From NCBI GenBank assembly GCA_027593125.1, contig JAQCJL010000002.1, positions 1 through 64,000 on the forward strand: a DNA stretch of 64,000 nucleotides, written 5' to 3'. Position numbers and translations under genes: made by a program. This stretch comes from Pseudomonadota bacterium. Lineage in GTDB: Bacteria > Pseudomonadota > Alphaproteobacteria > Puniceispirillales > UBA1172. The notes under the pieces are model-generated. The model saw nothing but the letters and a program-made list of their open reading frames with translations, did no database searches and was not told where the DNA came from. This document shows positions 18,685-27,978 of this stretch, one piece after another (within the stretch, counting starts at the first letter, position 1; each line of letters begins with the position of its first letter).

Positions 18685-19119
18685 TTAACTTAACCGAAAC
18701 AGCCCAAGGATGCGGCGCGTGATCCAGCCGATATAGGGTAGGTCGGATAACAACTGGCTAGCGCTATCCCAATGGTCAATATGCTTAATAATTTGCCCTT
18801 TGGCGTTAACATGAACCTCAGACATACCTATTAGGGAAAACGCCTTGCCGCGCTTGCCTTTAAAGCGTCCGGTCATCTGCCATCTCAGATATCCTGCCTT
18901 ATCCCCAATGGCTAAGTCAGTTACAACAAAACGTGGCTCATCACAGGTGGCGAACATATGGGCAAAGATGCGGCGAAACTGATCGCGTCCTGTAACGTGG
19001 TTAAAAGGATCGCTAAAAATCACATTCTCAGCAACCAATTGCGTCAGATGATCCAACGTATCAGGGGTTAATTCTTCAAAGGCTTTGCGATACTGCTCTA
19101 GGGGTTTTGATATTGTCAT
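18685..19119 (-). CDS. SnoaL/NTF2-like domain protein
   Basis: A 144-residue protein with a cone-shaped NTF2-like fold, judged from FSDPFNHVTGRDQFRRIFAHMF, the RWQMTGRFKG strand and the closing IKHIDHWDSASQL motif. Members bind small hydrophobic ligands or isomerise them; this exact subgroup travels with an SDR and the cfa cluster in alphaproteobacteria. ATG 19119 is chosen because it overlaps the SDR stop by 4 bases (ATGA); a longer frame upstream merely reads through the SDR gene out of frame. Confidence 0.8.
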   Translation of the reverse strand: MTISKPLEQYRKAFEELTPDTLDHLTQLVAENVIFSDPFNHVTGRDQFRRIFAHMFATCDEPRFVVTDLAIGDKAGYLRWQMTGRFKGKRGKAFSLIGMSEVHVNAKGQIIKHIDHWDSASQLLSDLPYIGWITRRILGLFRLS

Positions 19120-19886
19120 TGCCGATATCCTGTCATTCGGCCTGTCAGCCAGAAATACCATCGATAGGGCATGAGGCGAAGGAGTTTCATCATCAATTGA
19201 AAGCGGAAAGGAAAGCTGATCAAAAACCGCTGGCTTTGCATCCCTTTGATAAGGGCTTTTGCCGCGTCTTGCGCGGTCATAAGCATCGGCATCGCAAAGG
19301 TGTTTTTTGCGGTAGCCTCTGTTTTCACAAAACCGGGGCAGGCAACCTGCATTTTGATGCCTTTTTGATGGCAAAAAAACCGCAGCGATTCTGCAAGTGC
19401 AATACTTGCGGCTTTGGTAGGAGCATATGAGGCGGCAAGCGGAAGCCCTCGCCATCCGGCCACTGATGCCATAATCACAATATGCCCGTGATGCCGCTGT
19501 TCCATCCCTGGCAAAAGCGCTGCTAGGGCATGGACCTGACCCATATAATTAATATCCATCTGTTGACGAAAAATGGCCGGATCAATATTTAAATCAACTT
19601 GCTGTTCATAGACTCCAGCGTTGAGAATTGCCTGATCCACAGGGCCAAAGCGCGTCTCTGCTGTTTTGACTGCGGATGCCATGGCCTCTGCATCGGTAAT
19701 ATCCGCAGAAATACCAAGGAAATCAGGCCAGTGTTTTTCCATCTCTTTAAGAAGATGCCGTCGCCGAGCGACGCCAGAAACCTTATGCCCAGCCGTAAGC
19801 AAAGCCTCAGCCAACGCACGACCAATGCCAGAAGAAACGCCAGTGATAAAAACATGAACAGATAGTGACGGATTTATGGTTGTCAT
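19116..19886 (-). CDS. SDR family oxidoreductase of the cfa neighbourhood
   Basis: A 256-residue short-chain dehydrogenase. The cofactor motif TGVSSGIG is near residue 15; the NAG motif appears as LNAGVYE, and catalytic residues as SVAG and YAPTKAA (Tyr-x3-Lys). ATG 19886 gives the standard N-terminus; the frame is open upstream to 19970 but those residues lack family character. It is co-transcribed with the SnoaL-like gene and convergent with the methyltransferase cluster. Substrate unknown; an acyl or aldehyde compound from lipid modification is a guess from location. Confidence 0.85.
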   Translation of the reverse strand: MTTINPSLSVHVFITGVSSGIGRALAEALLTAGHKVSGVARRRHLLKEMEKHWPDFLGISADITDAEAMASAVKTAETRFGPVDQAILNAGVYEQQVDLNIDPAIFRQQMDINYMGQVHALAALLPGMEQRHHGHIVIMASVAGWRGLPLAASYAPTKAASIALAESLRFFCHQKGIKMQVACPGFVKTEATAKNTFAMPMLMTAQDAAKALIKGMQSQRFLISFPFRFQLMMKLLRLMPYRWYFWLTGRMTGYRQ

Positions 19887-20085
19887 GACAACTGATATAT
19901 ACCATAGATATGGATATTCCAGATGGTATAGTTGCATGTTAATCAAATATCTGAGTTTGGTGGTATGCATAGACTTGAGGAATAAGATGCTGTGCCCAGC
20001 GCATCATCATTTTTAAGATTTTTCAACGCAAGGCATGTTATGTCTGTTTAAACCTTTAATTGTCCTGTTTGTTAAGGAGCGATCC

Positions 20086-21864
20086 ATGAAAATGACCACA
20101 GAAGAAGCCTTTGTAAAAGTTCTGCAAATGCACGGAATTGAACACGCTTTTGGTATTATCGGTTCTGCCTTTATGCCGATTTCTGATTTGTTTCCAAAGG
20201 CTGGTATCACTTTCTGGGATGTTGCGCATGAAAGCAATGGCGGCATCATGGCCGATGGTTACACCCGTGCGACTGGCAAAATGTCGATGTGTATTGCCCA
20301 AAATGGTCCCGGTATCACCAATTTCGTCACTGCGATTAAGACAGCCTATTGGAATCATACGCCGCTATTGCTGGTGACACCGCAAGCCGCCAATAAAACC
20401 ATTGGACAGGGTGGCTTTCAAGAAGTTGAACAGATGGCGTTGTTCAAAGATATGGTTTGCTATCAGGAAGAAGTCCGTGATGCTTCCCGCGTGGCAGAAG
20501 TGCTGAACCGGGTCATTGAAAAAGCCCATCGTTCTAGCGCTCCGGCACAAATCAACATGCCGAGAGATTACTGGACACAGGTGATTGATATTGACTTACC
20601 CCCAATCGTGCGTTTTGAACGCCCATCAGGTGGGGATGAAGCTATTGCTAAGGCTGCTGAACTTCTTTCCAGCGCCGCTTTCCCGGTGATCTTGTCAGGC
20701 GCTGGGGTAGTCATTGGCGGGGCTATCGCTGAAACCGTAAAGCTAGCGGAACATCTGGACGCTCCTGTGGCATCTGGATACCAGCATAATGACAGTTTCC
20801 CTGGCAATCATGAGTTGGGGGTTGGGCCTCTTGGTTATAACGGGTCACGCGCGGCGATGGAATTGATTGCTAAGGCTGATGTTGTTTTGGCTTTGGGCAC
20901 ACGGCTAAATCCGTTTTCAACTTTGCCAGGTTATGGCATCGATTATTGGCCGAAAGATGCCAAGATCATCCAGGTTGATATCAACCCTGATCGCATTGGT
21001 CTGACCAAAAAGGTATCGGTGGGGATTTGCGGTGATGCAAAAATCGTAGCAAAAAAGCTGCTTAATGCCTTGTCAAGTCAGGCTGGGGATAACGGCCGTG
21101 CAGAACGTAAGGCCGCTATCCATATGGCCAAATCCTCTTGGCTTCAAACCCTTAGCTCACTTGATCATGAAGATGATGATCCGGGGACAAGTTGGAACGC
21201 TGATGCGCGTAAGACCGAACCTGAGCGGATGTCACCACGCATGGCATGGAGAGCTATTCAGGCAGGATTGCCGCGTGAGGCAATCATTTCCTCAGACATT
21301 GGTAACAACTGTGCCATTGGTAATGCCTATCCTAGCTTTGATGAAGGCAGAAAATATCTTGCTCCGGGGCTGTTTGGGCCTTGCGGTTATGGGTTCCCTG
21401 CGGTGCTGGGCGCAAAAATTGGTTGTCCGGATGTTCCTGTTGTTGGCTTTGCTGGTGATGGTGCGTTTGGTATCTCAATGAACGAAATGACAGCCTGTGG
21501 ACGTGATGATTGGCCTGCTATTACCATGGTGATCTTCCGCAATTATCAATGGGGTGCTGAAAAGCGGAATACAACCCTTTGGTATGATAACAATTTCGTT
21601 GGAACGGAACTTGATCCGCATTTGAGCTATGCCAAAGTGGCAGAGGGTTGCGGCCTCAAAGGCGTAAGTGTCACCACGATGGAAGAATTGACTGAGGCTT
21701 TGAAAACCGCAGTTGATGAGCAAATGTCTTCTAAAACCACCACCTTTATTGAGGTTATTCTCAATCAAGAATTGGGCGAACCTTTCCGCCGTGATGCAAT
21801 GAAAAAACCAGTTGCGGTAGCAGGGATTGACCCAGCAGATATGCGGCCTCAGCAAACTGCATGA
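20086..21864 (+). CDS. xsc: Sulfoacetaldehyde acetyltransferase
   Basis: A 592-residue thiamine-diphosphate enzyme that converts sulfoacetaldehyde and phosphate to sulfite and acetyl phosphate in taurine and other C2-sulfonate degradation. The N-terminus [20 protein letters not shown] and the [20 protein letters not shown] and [20 protein letters not shown] segments match marine Xsc closely. The TPP-binding GDGAFG motif lies near residue 462. AAGGAG six bases before ATG 20086 fixes the start. No pta or taurine transaminase gene is in the window. The stop overlaps pyrC by 4 bases, an unusual coupling. Confidence 0.93.
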   Translation: MKMTTEEAFVKVLQMHGIEHAFGIIGSAFMPISDLFPKAGITFWDVAHESNGGIMADGYTRATGKMSMCIAQNGPGITNFVTAIKTAYWNHTPLLLVTPQAANKTIGQGGFQEVEQMALFKDMVCYQEEVRDASRVAEVLNRVIEKAHRSSAPAQINMPRDYWTQVIDIDLPPIVRFERPSGGDEAIAKAAELLSSAAFPVILSGAGVVIGGAIAETVKLAEHLDAPVASGYQHNDSFPGNHELGVGPLGYNGSRAAMELIAKADVVLALGTRLNPFSTLPGYGIDYWPKDAKIIQVDINPDRIGLTKKVSVGICGDAKIVAKKLLNALSSQAGDNGRAERKAAIHMAKSSWLQTLSSLDHEDDDPGTSWNADARKTEPERMSPRMAWRAIQAGLPREAIISSDIGNNCAIGNAYPSFDEGRKYLAPGLFGPCGYGFPAVLGAKIGCPDVPVVGFAGDGAFGISMNEMTACGRDDWPAITMVIFRNYQWGAEKRNTTLWYDNNFVGTELDPHLSYAKVAEGCGLKGVSVTTMEELTEALKTAVDEQMSSKTTTFIEVILNQELGEPFRRDAMKKPVAVAGIDPADMRPQQTA

Positions 21865-22919
21865 CGGATCGGTTGACGATAAGACGGCCAGATGACTGGC
21901 ATCTGCATTTAAGGGACGGGGCGATGCTATCAGCGGTTGCCCCGCATACCGCCAGAGATTTTGGTCGTGCTCTTATTATGCCAAATTTGGTGCCGCCCGT
22001 CACGGATATGACGGCGGCTCTGGCTTATCGTCAACGGATACAGAACGCAACCAAGGGGTTTGATTTTACCCCTTACATGGCGCTTTACCTTACTGAGGAT
22101 ACTTCGCCAGAGACTATTCGCGCCGCGGCCGCCGATGATGCGGTGATTGCGGTTAAGCTTTATCCAGCTGGTGCGACAACTAATTCTGCTTCAGGGGTTC
22201 GCCACATTGATAGCGTGATGCCAGCGCTTGAGGCTATGGCAGAAACCGGATTACCATTGGCCATACACGGCGAAGTCACCACAGATTCAGTTGATATTTT
22301 TGACCGGGAAAAGCATTTCATTGATGAAGTGCTAGATCCGCTACGTCAACGCCTGCCCCAACTAAGGGTGGTGATGGAACATATTACCACCGAAGACGCT
22401 GCACATTATGTATCCAGTTCAGATACCGGACTTGCTGCTACTATCACAGTGCATCATCTTATGATTACCCGAAATCATATTTTAGCAGGTGGGATCAGGC
22501 CGCATTATTATTGTTTGCCTGTGGCTAAGCGTAGTCGTCACCGCGATGCTCTTATTGCCGCAGCAGTATCAGGTGATCCGCGTTATTTCATGGGAACAGA
22601 CAGTGCTCCTCATACGGATCACGCAAAATTAAGCCCTTGCGGCTGTGCTGGGATGTTTACCGCACCTGTGGCGATGGCGTGTCTGGCAGAGGTCTTTTCT
22701 GGCCAAGGCCATCTGGACCGACTTGAAGGTTTTGCCAGTGTGTTTGGGGCAAATTTTTATGGCTTTTCACCAAGCGAGCAAACGATTACCCTAAGGCGAC
22801 ATGATACCCCGGTGCCTGTAACACCAATCATTGAGGCTGATGGTGATCAAGTGACGGTTTTTGATCCGATGACTCCGGTGCATTGGTCGGTTGAAGTTGA
22901 GGCCGAGAAGAAAGCCTAG
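21861..22919 (+). CDS. pyrC: Dihydroorotase, class II (PyrC)
   Basis: A 352-residue amidohydrolase that cyclises N-carbamoyl-aspartate to dihydroorotate in pyrimidine synthesis. The metal ligands [10 protein letters not shown] are at residues 11-20; the carbamylated-lysine motif VKLYPAG follows near 96, then AIHGEV, EHITT, and the catalytic aspartate in GTDSAPH. Length and motifs match the E. coli type. Its ATG overlaps the xsc stop (ATGA), and pyrE follows, so pyrimidine genes share an mRNA with the sulfonate gene. Confidence 0.95.
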   Translation: MTDRLTIRRPDDWHLHLRDGAMLSAVAPHTARDFGRALIMPNLVPPVTDMTAALAYRQRIQNATKGFDFTPYMALYLTEDTSPETIRAAAADDAVIAVKLYPAGATTNSASGVRHIDSVMPALEAMAETGLPLAIHGEVTTDSVDIFDREKHFIDEVLDPLRQRLPQLRVVMEHITTEDAAHYVSSSDTGLAATITVHHLMITRNHILAGGIRPHYYCLPVAKRSRHRDALIAAAVSGDPRYFMGTDSAPHTDHAKLSPCGCAGMFTAPVAMACLAEVFSGQGHLDRLEGFASVFGANFYGFSPSEQTITLRRHDTPVPVTPIIEADGDQVTVFDPMTPVHWSVEVEAEKKA

Positions 22920-22936
22920 ATGTAAGGATAATGCCT

Positions 22937-23620
22937 ATGTTTGCTAATAGTTTCCCTGACAAATCATTTATTGCCAAACAGACGGCGAGTATGTTGCTAG
23001 AAATTGAGGCGGTGCATCTTAGACCGGATGAACCTTTTACCCTGACCTCTGGGGCAAAAAGCCCTGTTTATATTGATTGCCGTAAACTAATTTCCTTTCC
23101 GCGTATCCGTTCAGCGCTAATGGATTTTGGCTGTGCTACGGTGATGCGTGATGCGGGATTTGAGGCTTTTGATTCCGTTGCTGGCGGTGAGACTGCTGGT
23201 ATTCCTTTTGCGGCGTGGTTTGCTGAACGGCTGGGTTTGCCCATGCAATATGTGCGAAAAAAACCAAAAGGGTTTGGTCGTGACGCCCGTATCGAAGGGC
23301 TTCTTAACCCTGGTGACCAGGTGTTGCTAGTCGAAGATTTGGCCACAGATGGCGGCAGTAAAGTGAGTTTTATTGATGCCATTCGGGAAGCTGAAGCCAA
23401 AATTGAACATTGTTTTGTGATTTTCTTTTATGACATTTTTCCTGTCGCAAGACAGATCATGGCTGATGCAGGTGTAACCTTGCATTACTTGACCACTTGG
23501 CGTGATGTGTTGGCGGTTGCGGCTGAACAAGGCCGTTTAACCAAGGCACAAATCACCACAATTGAAGCGTTTTTGAATGATCCAGCGGCATGGTCAGCTA
23601 AACACGGCGGAAAAGAATAA
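22937..23620 (+). CDS. pyrE: Orotate phosphoribosyltransferase
   Basis: A 227-residue type I PRTase that makes orotidine monophosphate from orotate and PRPP. The PRPP-binding motif [14 protein letters not shown] is around residue 133; [10 protein letters not shown] carries the conserved catalytic-loop lysines. AAGGA at 22924-22928 is 8 bases before ATG 22937 but only 2 before ATG 22931, so I prefer 22937. It is 17 bases after pyrC and shares the operon. Its stop directly abuts the convergent TPR gene with no spacer. Confidence 0.94.
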   Translation: MFANSFPDKSFIAKQTASMLLEIEAVHLRPDEPFTLTSGAKSPVYIDCRKLISFPRIRSALMDFGCATVMRDAGFEAFDSVAGGETAGIPFAAWFAERLGLPMQYVRKKPKGFGRDARIEGLLNPGDQVLLVEDLATDGGSKVSFIDAIREAEAKIEHCFVIFFYDIFPVARQIMADAGVTLHYLTTWRDVLAVAAEQGRLTKAQITTIEAFLNDPAAWSAKHGGKE

Positions 23621-24223
23621 CTAAAGCGCTGTTCCTTTTAGGGCTTTTTTAATTTCTGGGATAAGTTTGACAGCATCCGGGCTGTAAGGATGGATGGTTA
23701 ACACTTCCTCATAGATCAGAAGCGCAGTCGGCAAATCGCCTTCATAAAGTTTGATCATGCCAAGTCCCGATAAAGCCCCAAAATGTTTGGGCTCACGTGA
23801 TAAAACCTCAGCGATATCAGCTTCAGATCCTTGCCAATTCTGGCGCATAAACCGAACCGTAGCGCGCTTATTCCATGCTTCGGCATAATCAGGATCATCG
23901 GTGATGATCTTGGTAAAAATTTCTTCAGCTAATGGCAAATGGCCAATTTGCATAAAATAAGTACCGCGTTCCATCATTTCGTTAATGGCAGTATCGCCGC
24001 TGGTACTCATCCAACGGTTCCAAATCTGGCTGGTCACCAGATCAGCGGTATTTGAATCAGGGGCATTTTCCAATTGGTTAAAGAGCTGTTGCAGCTCCTG
24101 ATCATTCTGACTGGAAATACCCTCAGCCTTAGCAGGTGTTGCGGCTACTATAAAAACAATAGCCAAAAGGGCAAATGCCGCTATCAATCGCTGAGTATAA
24201 AAAACAAAATTTCTGTCCATCAT
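23621..24223 (-). CDS. Secreted/periplasmic TPR repeat protein
   Basis: A 200-residue protein with a signal peptide (hydrophobic residues 12-28, likely cleavage after AKA at 33). At least three tetratricopeptide repeats follow; recognisable segments are LAEEIFTKIITDDPDYAEAWNKRATVRF, SEADIAEVLSREPKHFGALSGLGMI and ALLIYEEVLTIHPYSPDAVKLI, given here as landmarks only. TPR proteins are scaffolds; no partner can be named. Two ATG codons (24223, 24220) are possible. It is divergent from the CoA-transferase gene. Confidence 0.8.
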   Translation of the reverse strand: MMDRNFVFYTQRLIAAFALLAIVFIVAATPAKAEGISSQNDQELQQLFNQLENAPDSNTADLVTSQIWNRWMSTSGDTAINEMMERGTYFMQIGHLPLAEEIFTKIITDDPDYAEAWNKRATVRFMRQNWQGSEADIAEVLSREPKHFGALSGLGMIKLYEGDLPTALLIYEEVLTIHPYSPDAVKLIPEIKKALKGTAL

Positions 24224-24368
24224 GATTTAATTTTAGGCCAAAGTTGCCTTTGGGCAAGAGGAAATTATCAGCTTTTCCTCTGCTGTGATCTTGCGATGTG
24301 CGTTTGTCCTTGTCATAGTGGTGATCTATGGACAAGCATTATCAATCCAACACCCCAAAGGATTAGGC

Positions 24369-25553
24369 ATGAGTAATGGTGCACTTGATGGTATTCGTGT
24401 TCTTGATTTAACAAGAATTCTAGCAGGGCCAAGCGCAACCCAGATGCTTGGTGATATGGGGGCAGACGTGATTAAGGTGGAACGCCCTCATGGGGGGGAT
24501 GACACTCGCAGTTGGGGCCCACCTTATGTAAAAGATGAACAAGGAGAAGATTCCACCGAAAGTGGGTATTACCTTTGTGCTAACCGAAATAAGCGTTCGG
24601 TCGCTATTGATTTCACCACTGATAAAGGCGCTGATACCGTCAAAAAACTTGCGGCCAAGGCTGATATTTTTATTGAAAACTTTAAGGTCGGGGGCTTGGC
24701 AAAATATGGCCTTGATTACGACAGCTTACGCAAAATTAATCCAAGCCTAATTTATTGTTCAATTACAGGTTTTGGTCAGACAGGCCCAAACGCTAAACGT
24801 GCTGGATATGACGCTATGATACAAGGCTATTCTGGCATTATGTCGCTAACAGGACCGCCAGAGGGTGAGCCCTATAAGGTTGGCGTGGCGATTGTGGATG
24901 TGATGTGCGGAATGCACGCCACCACAGGAATATTAGCAGCATTGCATCACCGTCATGCCACAGGCAAAGGTCAGCATATTGATGTTGCGCTAGCCGATAG
25001 CCAGGTGTCATGGCTGGTTAATCAAGGGGCAAATTACTTGCTTAATGGCAAAGTGCCATCACGCTTTGGCAATGCACATCCCAATATTGTGCCCTATCAG
25101 GTGTTTCCGACAAGGGATGGGCATATTATCGTATCAGTTGGAAATGATGAGCAATTTCGCCGTTTTGTTACGATCCTTGGCTGTTCAGAACTGGCCGAAG
25201 ATGAACGGTTTTCAAAAAACCCTGGGCGGGTAAAGCATCGCGAGATCCTGATCCCATTGTTAGAAAACGCTGTGGCAGGGTTTAGCAAAGCTGAATTGCT
25301 GGCAGAAATGGAACGTGAAAGCGTACCTAGCGGGCCTGTAAATACCCTTGATGAAGTCTTTGCCTCCGACCAAGTTGCTGCTCGTGATATGATTGTTCGG
25401 ATGCCTTATGATTTGGCGCAAGATGGTGAGGTTCGCTTAATCGGCAATCCGATCAAGTTTTCAGAAACCCCTGTGACATATCGCCAGGCACCGCCACTTT
25501 GTGGTGAACATACCGATGCGGTGATGCGTGATTGGTTGGGTGAGGACGTTTAG
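24369..25553 (+). CDS. CaiB/BaiF family III CoA-transferase
   Basis: A 394-residue family III CoA-transferase, which moves CoA between carboxylic acids via an aspartyl thioester. The N-terminus GALDGIRVLDLTRILAGP and KVERPHGGDDTRSWGPP are typical, and the candidate catalytic aspartate is in RAGYDAMIQGYSG. The substrate pair is unknown; formyl-, succinyl- and glutaryl-type members look similar. ATG 24369 with AAAGGA upstream fits the family start. The stop overlaps that of the convergent deacetylase gene by 4 bases. Confidence 0.9.
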   Translation: MSNGALDGIRVLDLTRILAGPSATQMLGDMGADVIKVERPHGGDDTRSWGPPYVKDEQGEDSTESGYYLCANRNKRSVAIDFTTDKGADTVKKLAAKADIFIENFKVGGLAKYGLDYDSLRKINPSLIYCSITGFGQTGPNAKRAGYDAMIQGYSGIMSLTGPPEGEPYKVGVAIVDVMCGMHATTGILAALHHRHATGKGQHIDVALADSQVSWLVNQGANYLLNGKVPSRFGNAHPNIVPYQVFPTRDGHIIVSVGNDEQFRRFVTILGCSELAEDERFSKNPGRVKHREILIPLLENAVAGFSKAELLAEMERESVPSGPVNTLDEVFASDQVAARDMIVRMPYDLAQDGEVRLIGNPIKFSETPVTYRQAPPLCGEHTDAVMRDWLGEDV

Positions 25554-26470
25554 CGTAAGACCTCTAGATGTGCTGCTGCCGAATCCCTTAATCCGTCTAG
25601 ATCATAACCGCCCTCAAGGATGGAAACGATCCGCCCATGGGCTAGGTCTTCGGCCTGATTTCGAATCATTCGGGTGATATTGGCAAAATCTTCAGCTTCC
25701 ATGTTCAGCCCCCCTAGGGGATCAAGGCGATGAGCATCAAACCCAGCAGAAATAATGATTAATTCAGGGGCCATGGCGGCAACTTTCGGCAGTAAGTAAT
25801 CTTGCCAGATGCGGGTAATGGTGTCGCCATCTGTTCCGGCTGCAATAGGGGCATTGAAAATATTGCCAACCCCGGTTTCATCCTTTGCCCCAGTGCCTGG
25901 ATAAAGTGGCATTTGATGGCTTGATGCGAAAATCGTATGGCTATCTGACCAGAACGCTGCTTGGGTGCCGTTGCCGTGATGCACATCAAAATCTACTACT
26001 GCCACCCGATCCAAACCATGGATGGCGATAGCATATTTCGCCGCGATCGCAGCATTAGAAAAAAGGCAGAAACCCATAGCTTGTGCAGGTTCAGCATGAT
26101 GTCCTGGGGGGCGTGAGGCAACAAAAACGCGGCCAGCCTCACCAGTGAGGACTTGCCGTGTGGCTTCAACGGCGCCGCCAGCGCCTGCTAGTGCCGCCGC
26201 TAGACTGTGCGGAGACATCACGGTGTCTCCATCAAGATTAACCAAGCCTTCTTCAGGGGCGGATTGAAAAATAGCATCAACATAGGAAGATTCATGAACA
26301 AGCCGCAGGTGATCAGGATCAGCCGCAGGGGGTTCGCCCTGGTCGCAGTCTGAAAACTGACTTTCAAGCATGGCATTAATAGTGCGAATACGGTCAGGGC
26401 GTTCTGGGTGACCAATCGGGACGATATGATCAGCAAAACAGGGATGGCGCAGGATTTTCAAATCGGTCAT
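25550..26470 (-). CDS. HDAC/acetylpolyamine amidohydrolase family deacetylase
   Basis: A 306-residue arginase-fold zinc deacetylase. The active-site motifs are RPPGHHA (paired histidines), VVDFDVHHGNGTQ (metal-binding Asp and His), SAGFDAH (second metal Asp) and EGGYDL near the end. Bacterial members deacetylate acetylpolyamines or small acetylated amines. The divergent neighbours are an aminoaldehyde-type dehydrogenase and an agmatinase-like gene, which favours a polyamine substrate, but this is inference. The start at 26470 is 61 bases from the dehydrogenase start. Confidence 0.88.
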   Translation of the reverse strand: MTDLKILRHPCFADHIVPIGHPERPDRIRTINAMLESQFSDCDQGEPPAADPDHLRLVHESSYVDAIFQSAPEEGLVNLDGDTVMSPHSLAAALAGAGGAVEATRQVLTGEAGRVFVASRPPGHHAEPAQAMGFCLFSNAAIAAKYAIAIHGLDRVAVVDFDVHHGNGTQAAFWSDSHTIFASSHQMPLYPGTGAKDETGVGNIFNAPIAAGTDGDTITRIWQDYLLPKVAAMAPELIIISAGFDAHRLDPLGGLNMEAEDFANITRMIRNQAEDLAHGRIVSILEGGYDLDGLRDSAAAHLEVLR

Positions 26471-26531
26471 GTTGTCTCTTTCCTCAATGCGTTTTTATGC
26501 TATCGTGATTGAAACCAAAGGATCAAGTAGA

Positions 26532-27971
26532 ATGACAGAAATAGTTCGAAGCCATATTGGCGGTACGCTAGTTGAAAGTGATGGCAGTTTTATTGATAAG
26601 CATTACCCAGCAACAGGTGAGGTGATTGCCAAAGTTGAGATTGCCAATGATGTCATGCTGGATGAGGCTGTAGCCAAAGCAAGCGAAGCGCAACGCGAAT
26701 GGGCCAAAACCTCTGTCCAGGAAAGAGGCCAAATCCTCATTAGGGCAGCTCATGCCCTGCGTGAAGCGAATGCTGAATTGTCACGACTTGAAGTTATGGA
26801 TGTTGGTAAAGTGTATTCTGAGGCTGCTAGTGCGGATGTGCCATCGGGGCCTGATGCGCTGGAGTTTTTTGGCGCCGCCATTATGACTTATACGGGGGTT
26901 CAGCACCAATGGCCGGGTGCGGTGGGGTATTCTCGCCGGGTACCGATTGGGGTGTGCGCTGGCATTGGGGCATGGAATTATCCAGCTCAGATTGCTTTGT
27001 GGAAATCCGCCCCAGCCCTAGCCATGGGCAATGCCTTCATTTTGAAACCTAGTGAAATGACCCCACTGGTTTCCATGCGTATTGTCGCCATTATGGAAGA
27101 GGCAGGCTTGCCAAAGGGCTTGATGAATATCATCAATGGTGATTACCGCATTGGCAGTGCAATTTGTCAGCATCCCGGGATTGCAAAGGTTTCTTTGACG
27201 GGTGGGGTTGATACTGGCAAGCTGATCATGAAGCAATCTGCCGATAGCCTAAAGCGTGTAACCCTTGAGCTTGGGGGCAAAGCACCGCTGATTATTTGTG
27301 ATGATGCGGACCTCAATAAAGCGGCTGATATCGCCATGTCTGCCAATTTTTATACCGCAGGGGAAGTATGTTCAAACGCAACACGGGTTTTTGTCCATCG
27401 GTCCGTCGCTGACGAGTTGATTGCCATGATGGTGGATCGCACCTCGCGGCTAAAAGTGGGTGATCCCATGGCTGATGATGTAGATATCGGTGCAGTGATT
27501 TCTGAAAAGCATCTGCAGAAAATCACGGGCATGATCGCAAAAGGTATTGATGAGGGCGCATCCCTTGCCGTTGGCGGTAACCGCGTTCATCCACAAGGCT
27601 TTGAAGGTGGCTATTTCATTGAACCTACAATCCTCACCTCATGTCAGGATGATATGACGGTGGTAAGGGATGAAATCTTTGGTCCAGTGATGAGCGTTCT
27701 GATCTTTGACGATGATGATGAAGCCATCCGCCGTGCCAATGCCACCCATTATGGGCTTGGGGCAGGGCTGATCACCCGAGATTTAGCACGGGCGCACCGC
27801 ATGGGTGATCAACTTGAGGCGGGAAATGTCTGGATCAATACCTATAACATAATTCCCCCTGACTTGCCTTTTGGCGGGGTAAAGCAATCCGGATTTGGGA
27901 GAGAATCTTCGCTATTTGCCTTTGAGGCCTATAGCGATGTCAAAGCAACTTATATTGCGATAGATGAGTGA
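26532..27971 (+). CDS. betB: Betaine-aldehyde / aminoaldehyde dehydrogenase
   Basis: A 479-residue NAD-dependent aldehyde dehydrogenase close to BetB. GAWNYPAQIALWKSAPALA is the family marker, ELGGKAPLI holds the general-base glutamate and GEVCSN the catalytic cysteine. It would oxidise betaine aldehyde to glycine betaine, or a related aminoaldehyde such as 4-aminobutyraldehyde. No choline dehydrogenase (betA) or betI regulator is in the window. ATG 26532 gives the normal start; the frame is open upstream to 26469. The agmatinase-like gene follows immediately. Confidence 0.82.
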   Translation: MTEIVRSHIGGTLVESDGSFIDKHYPATGEVIAKVEIANDVMLDEAVAKASEAQREWAKTSVQERGQILIRAAHALREANAELSRLEVMDVGKVYSEAASADVPSGPDALEFFGAAIMTYTGVQHQWPGAVGYSRRVPIGVCAGIGAWNYPAQIALWKSAPALAMGNAFILKPSEMTPLVSMRIVAIMEEAGLPKGLMNIINGDYRIGSAICQHPGIAKVSLTGGVDTGKLIMKQSADSLKRVTLELGGKAPLIICDDADLNKAADIAMSANFYTAGEVCSNATRVFVHRSVADELIAMMVDRTSRLKVGDPMADDVDIGAVISEKHLQKITGMIAKGIDEGASLAVGGNRVHPQGFEGGYFIEPTILTSCQDDMTVVRDEIFGPVMSVLIFDDDDEAIRRANATHYGLGAGLITRDLARAHRMGDQLEAGNVWINTYNIIPPDLPFGGVKQSGFGRESSLFAFEAYSDVKATYIAIDE

Positions 27972-27978
27972 GGAAAAC

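Noticed and set aside
18685-19455. A 256-codon version of the SnoaL-like gene
   Set aside because: The first part reads through the SDR gene out of frame and has no domain; ATG 19119 gives the normal 144-residue protein.
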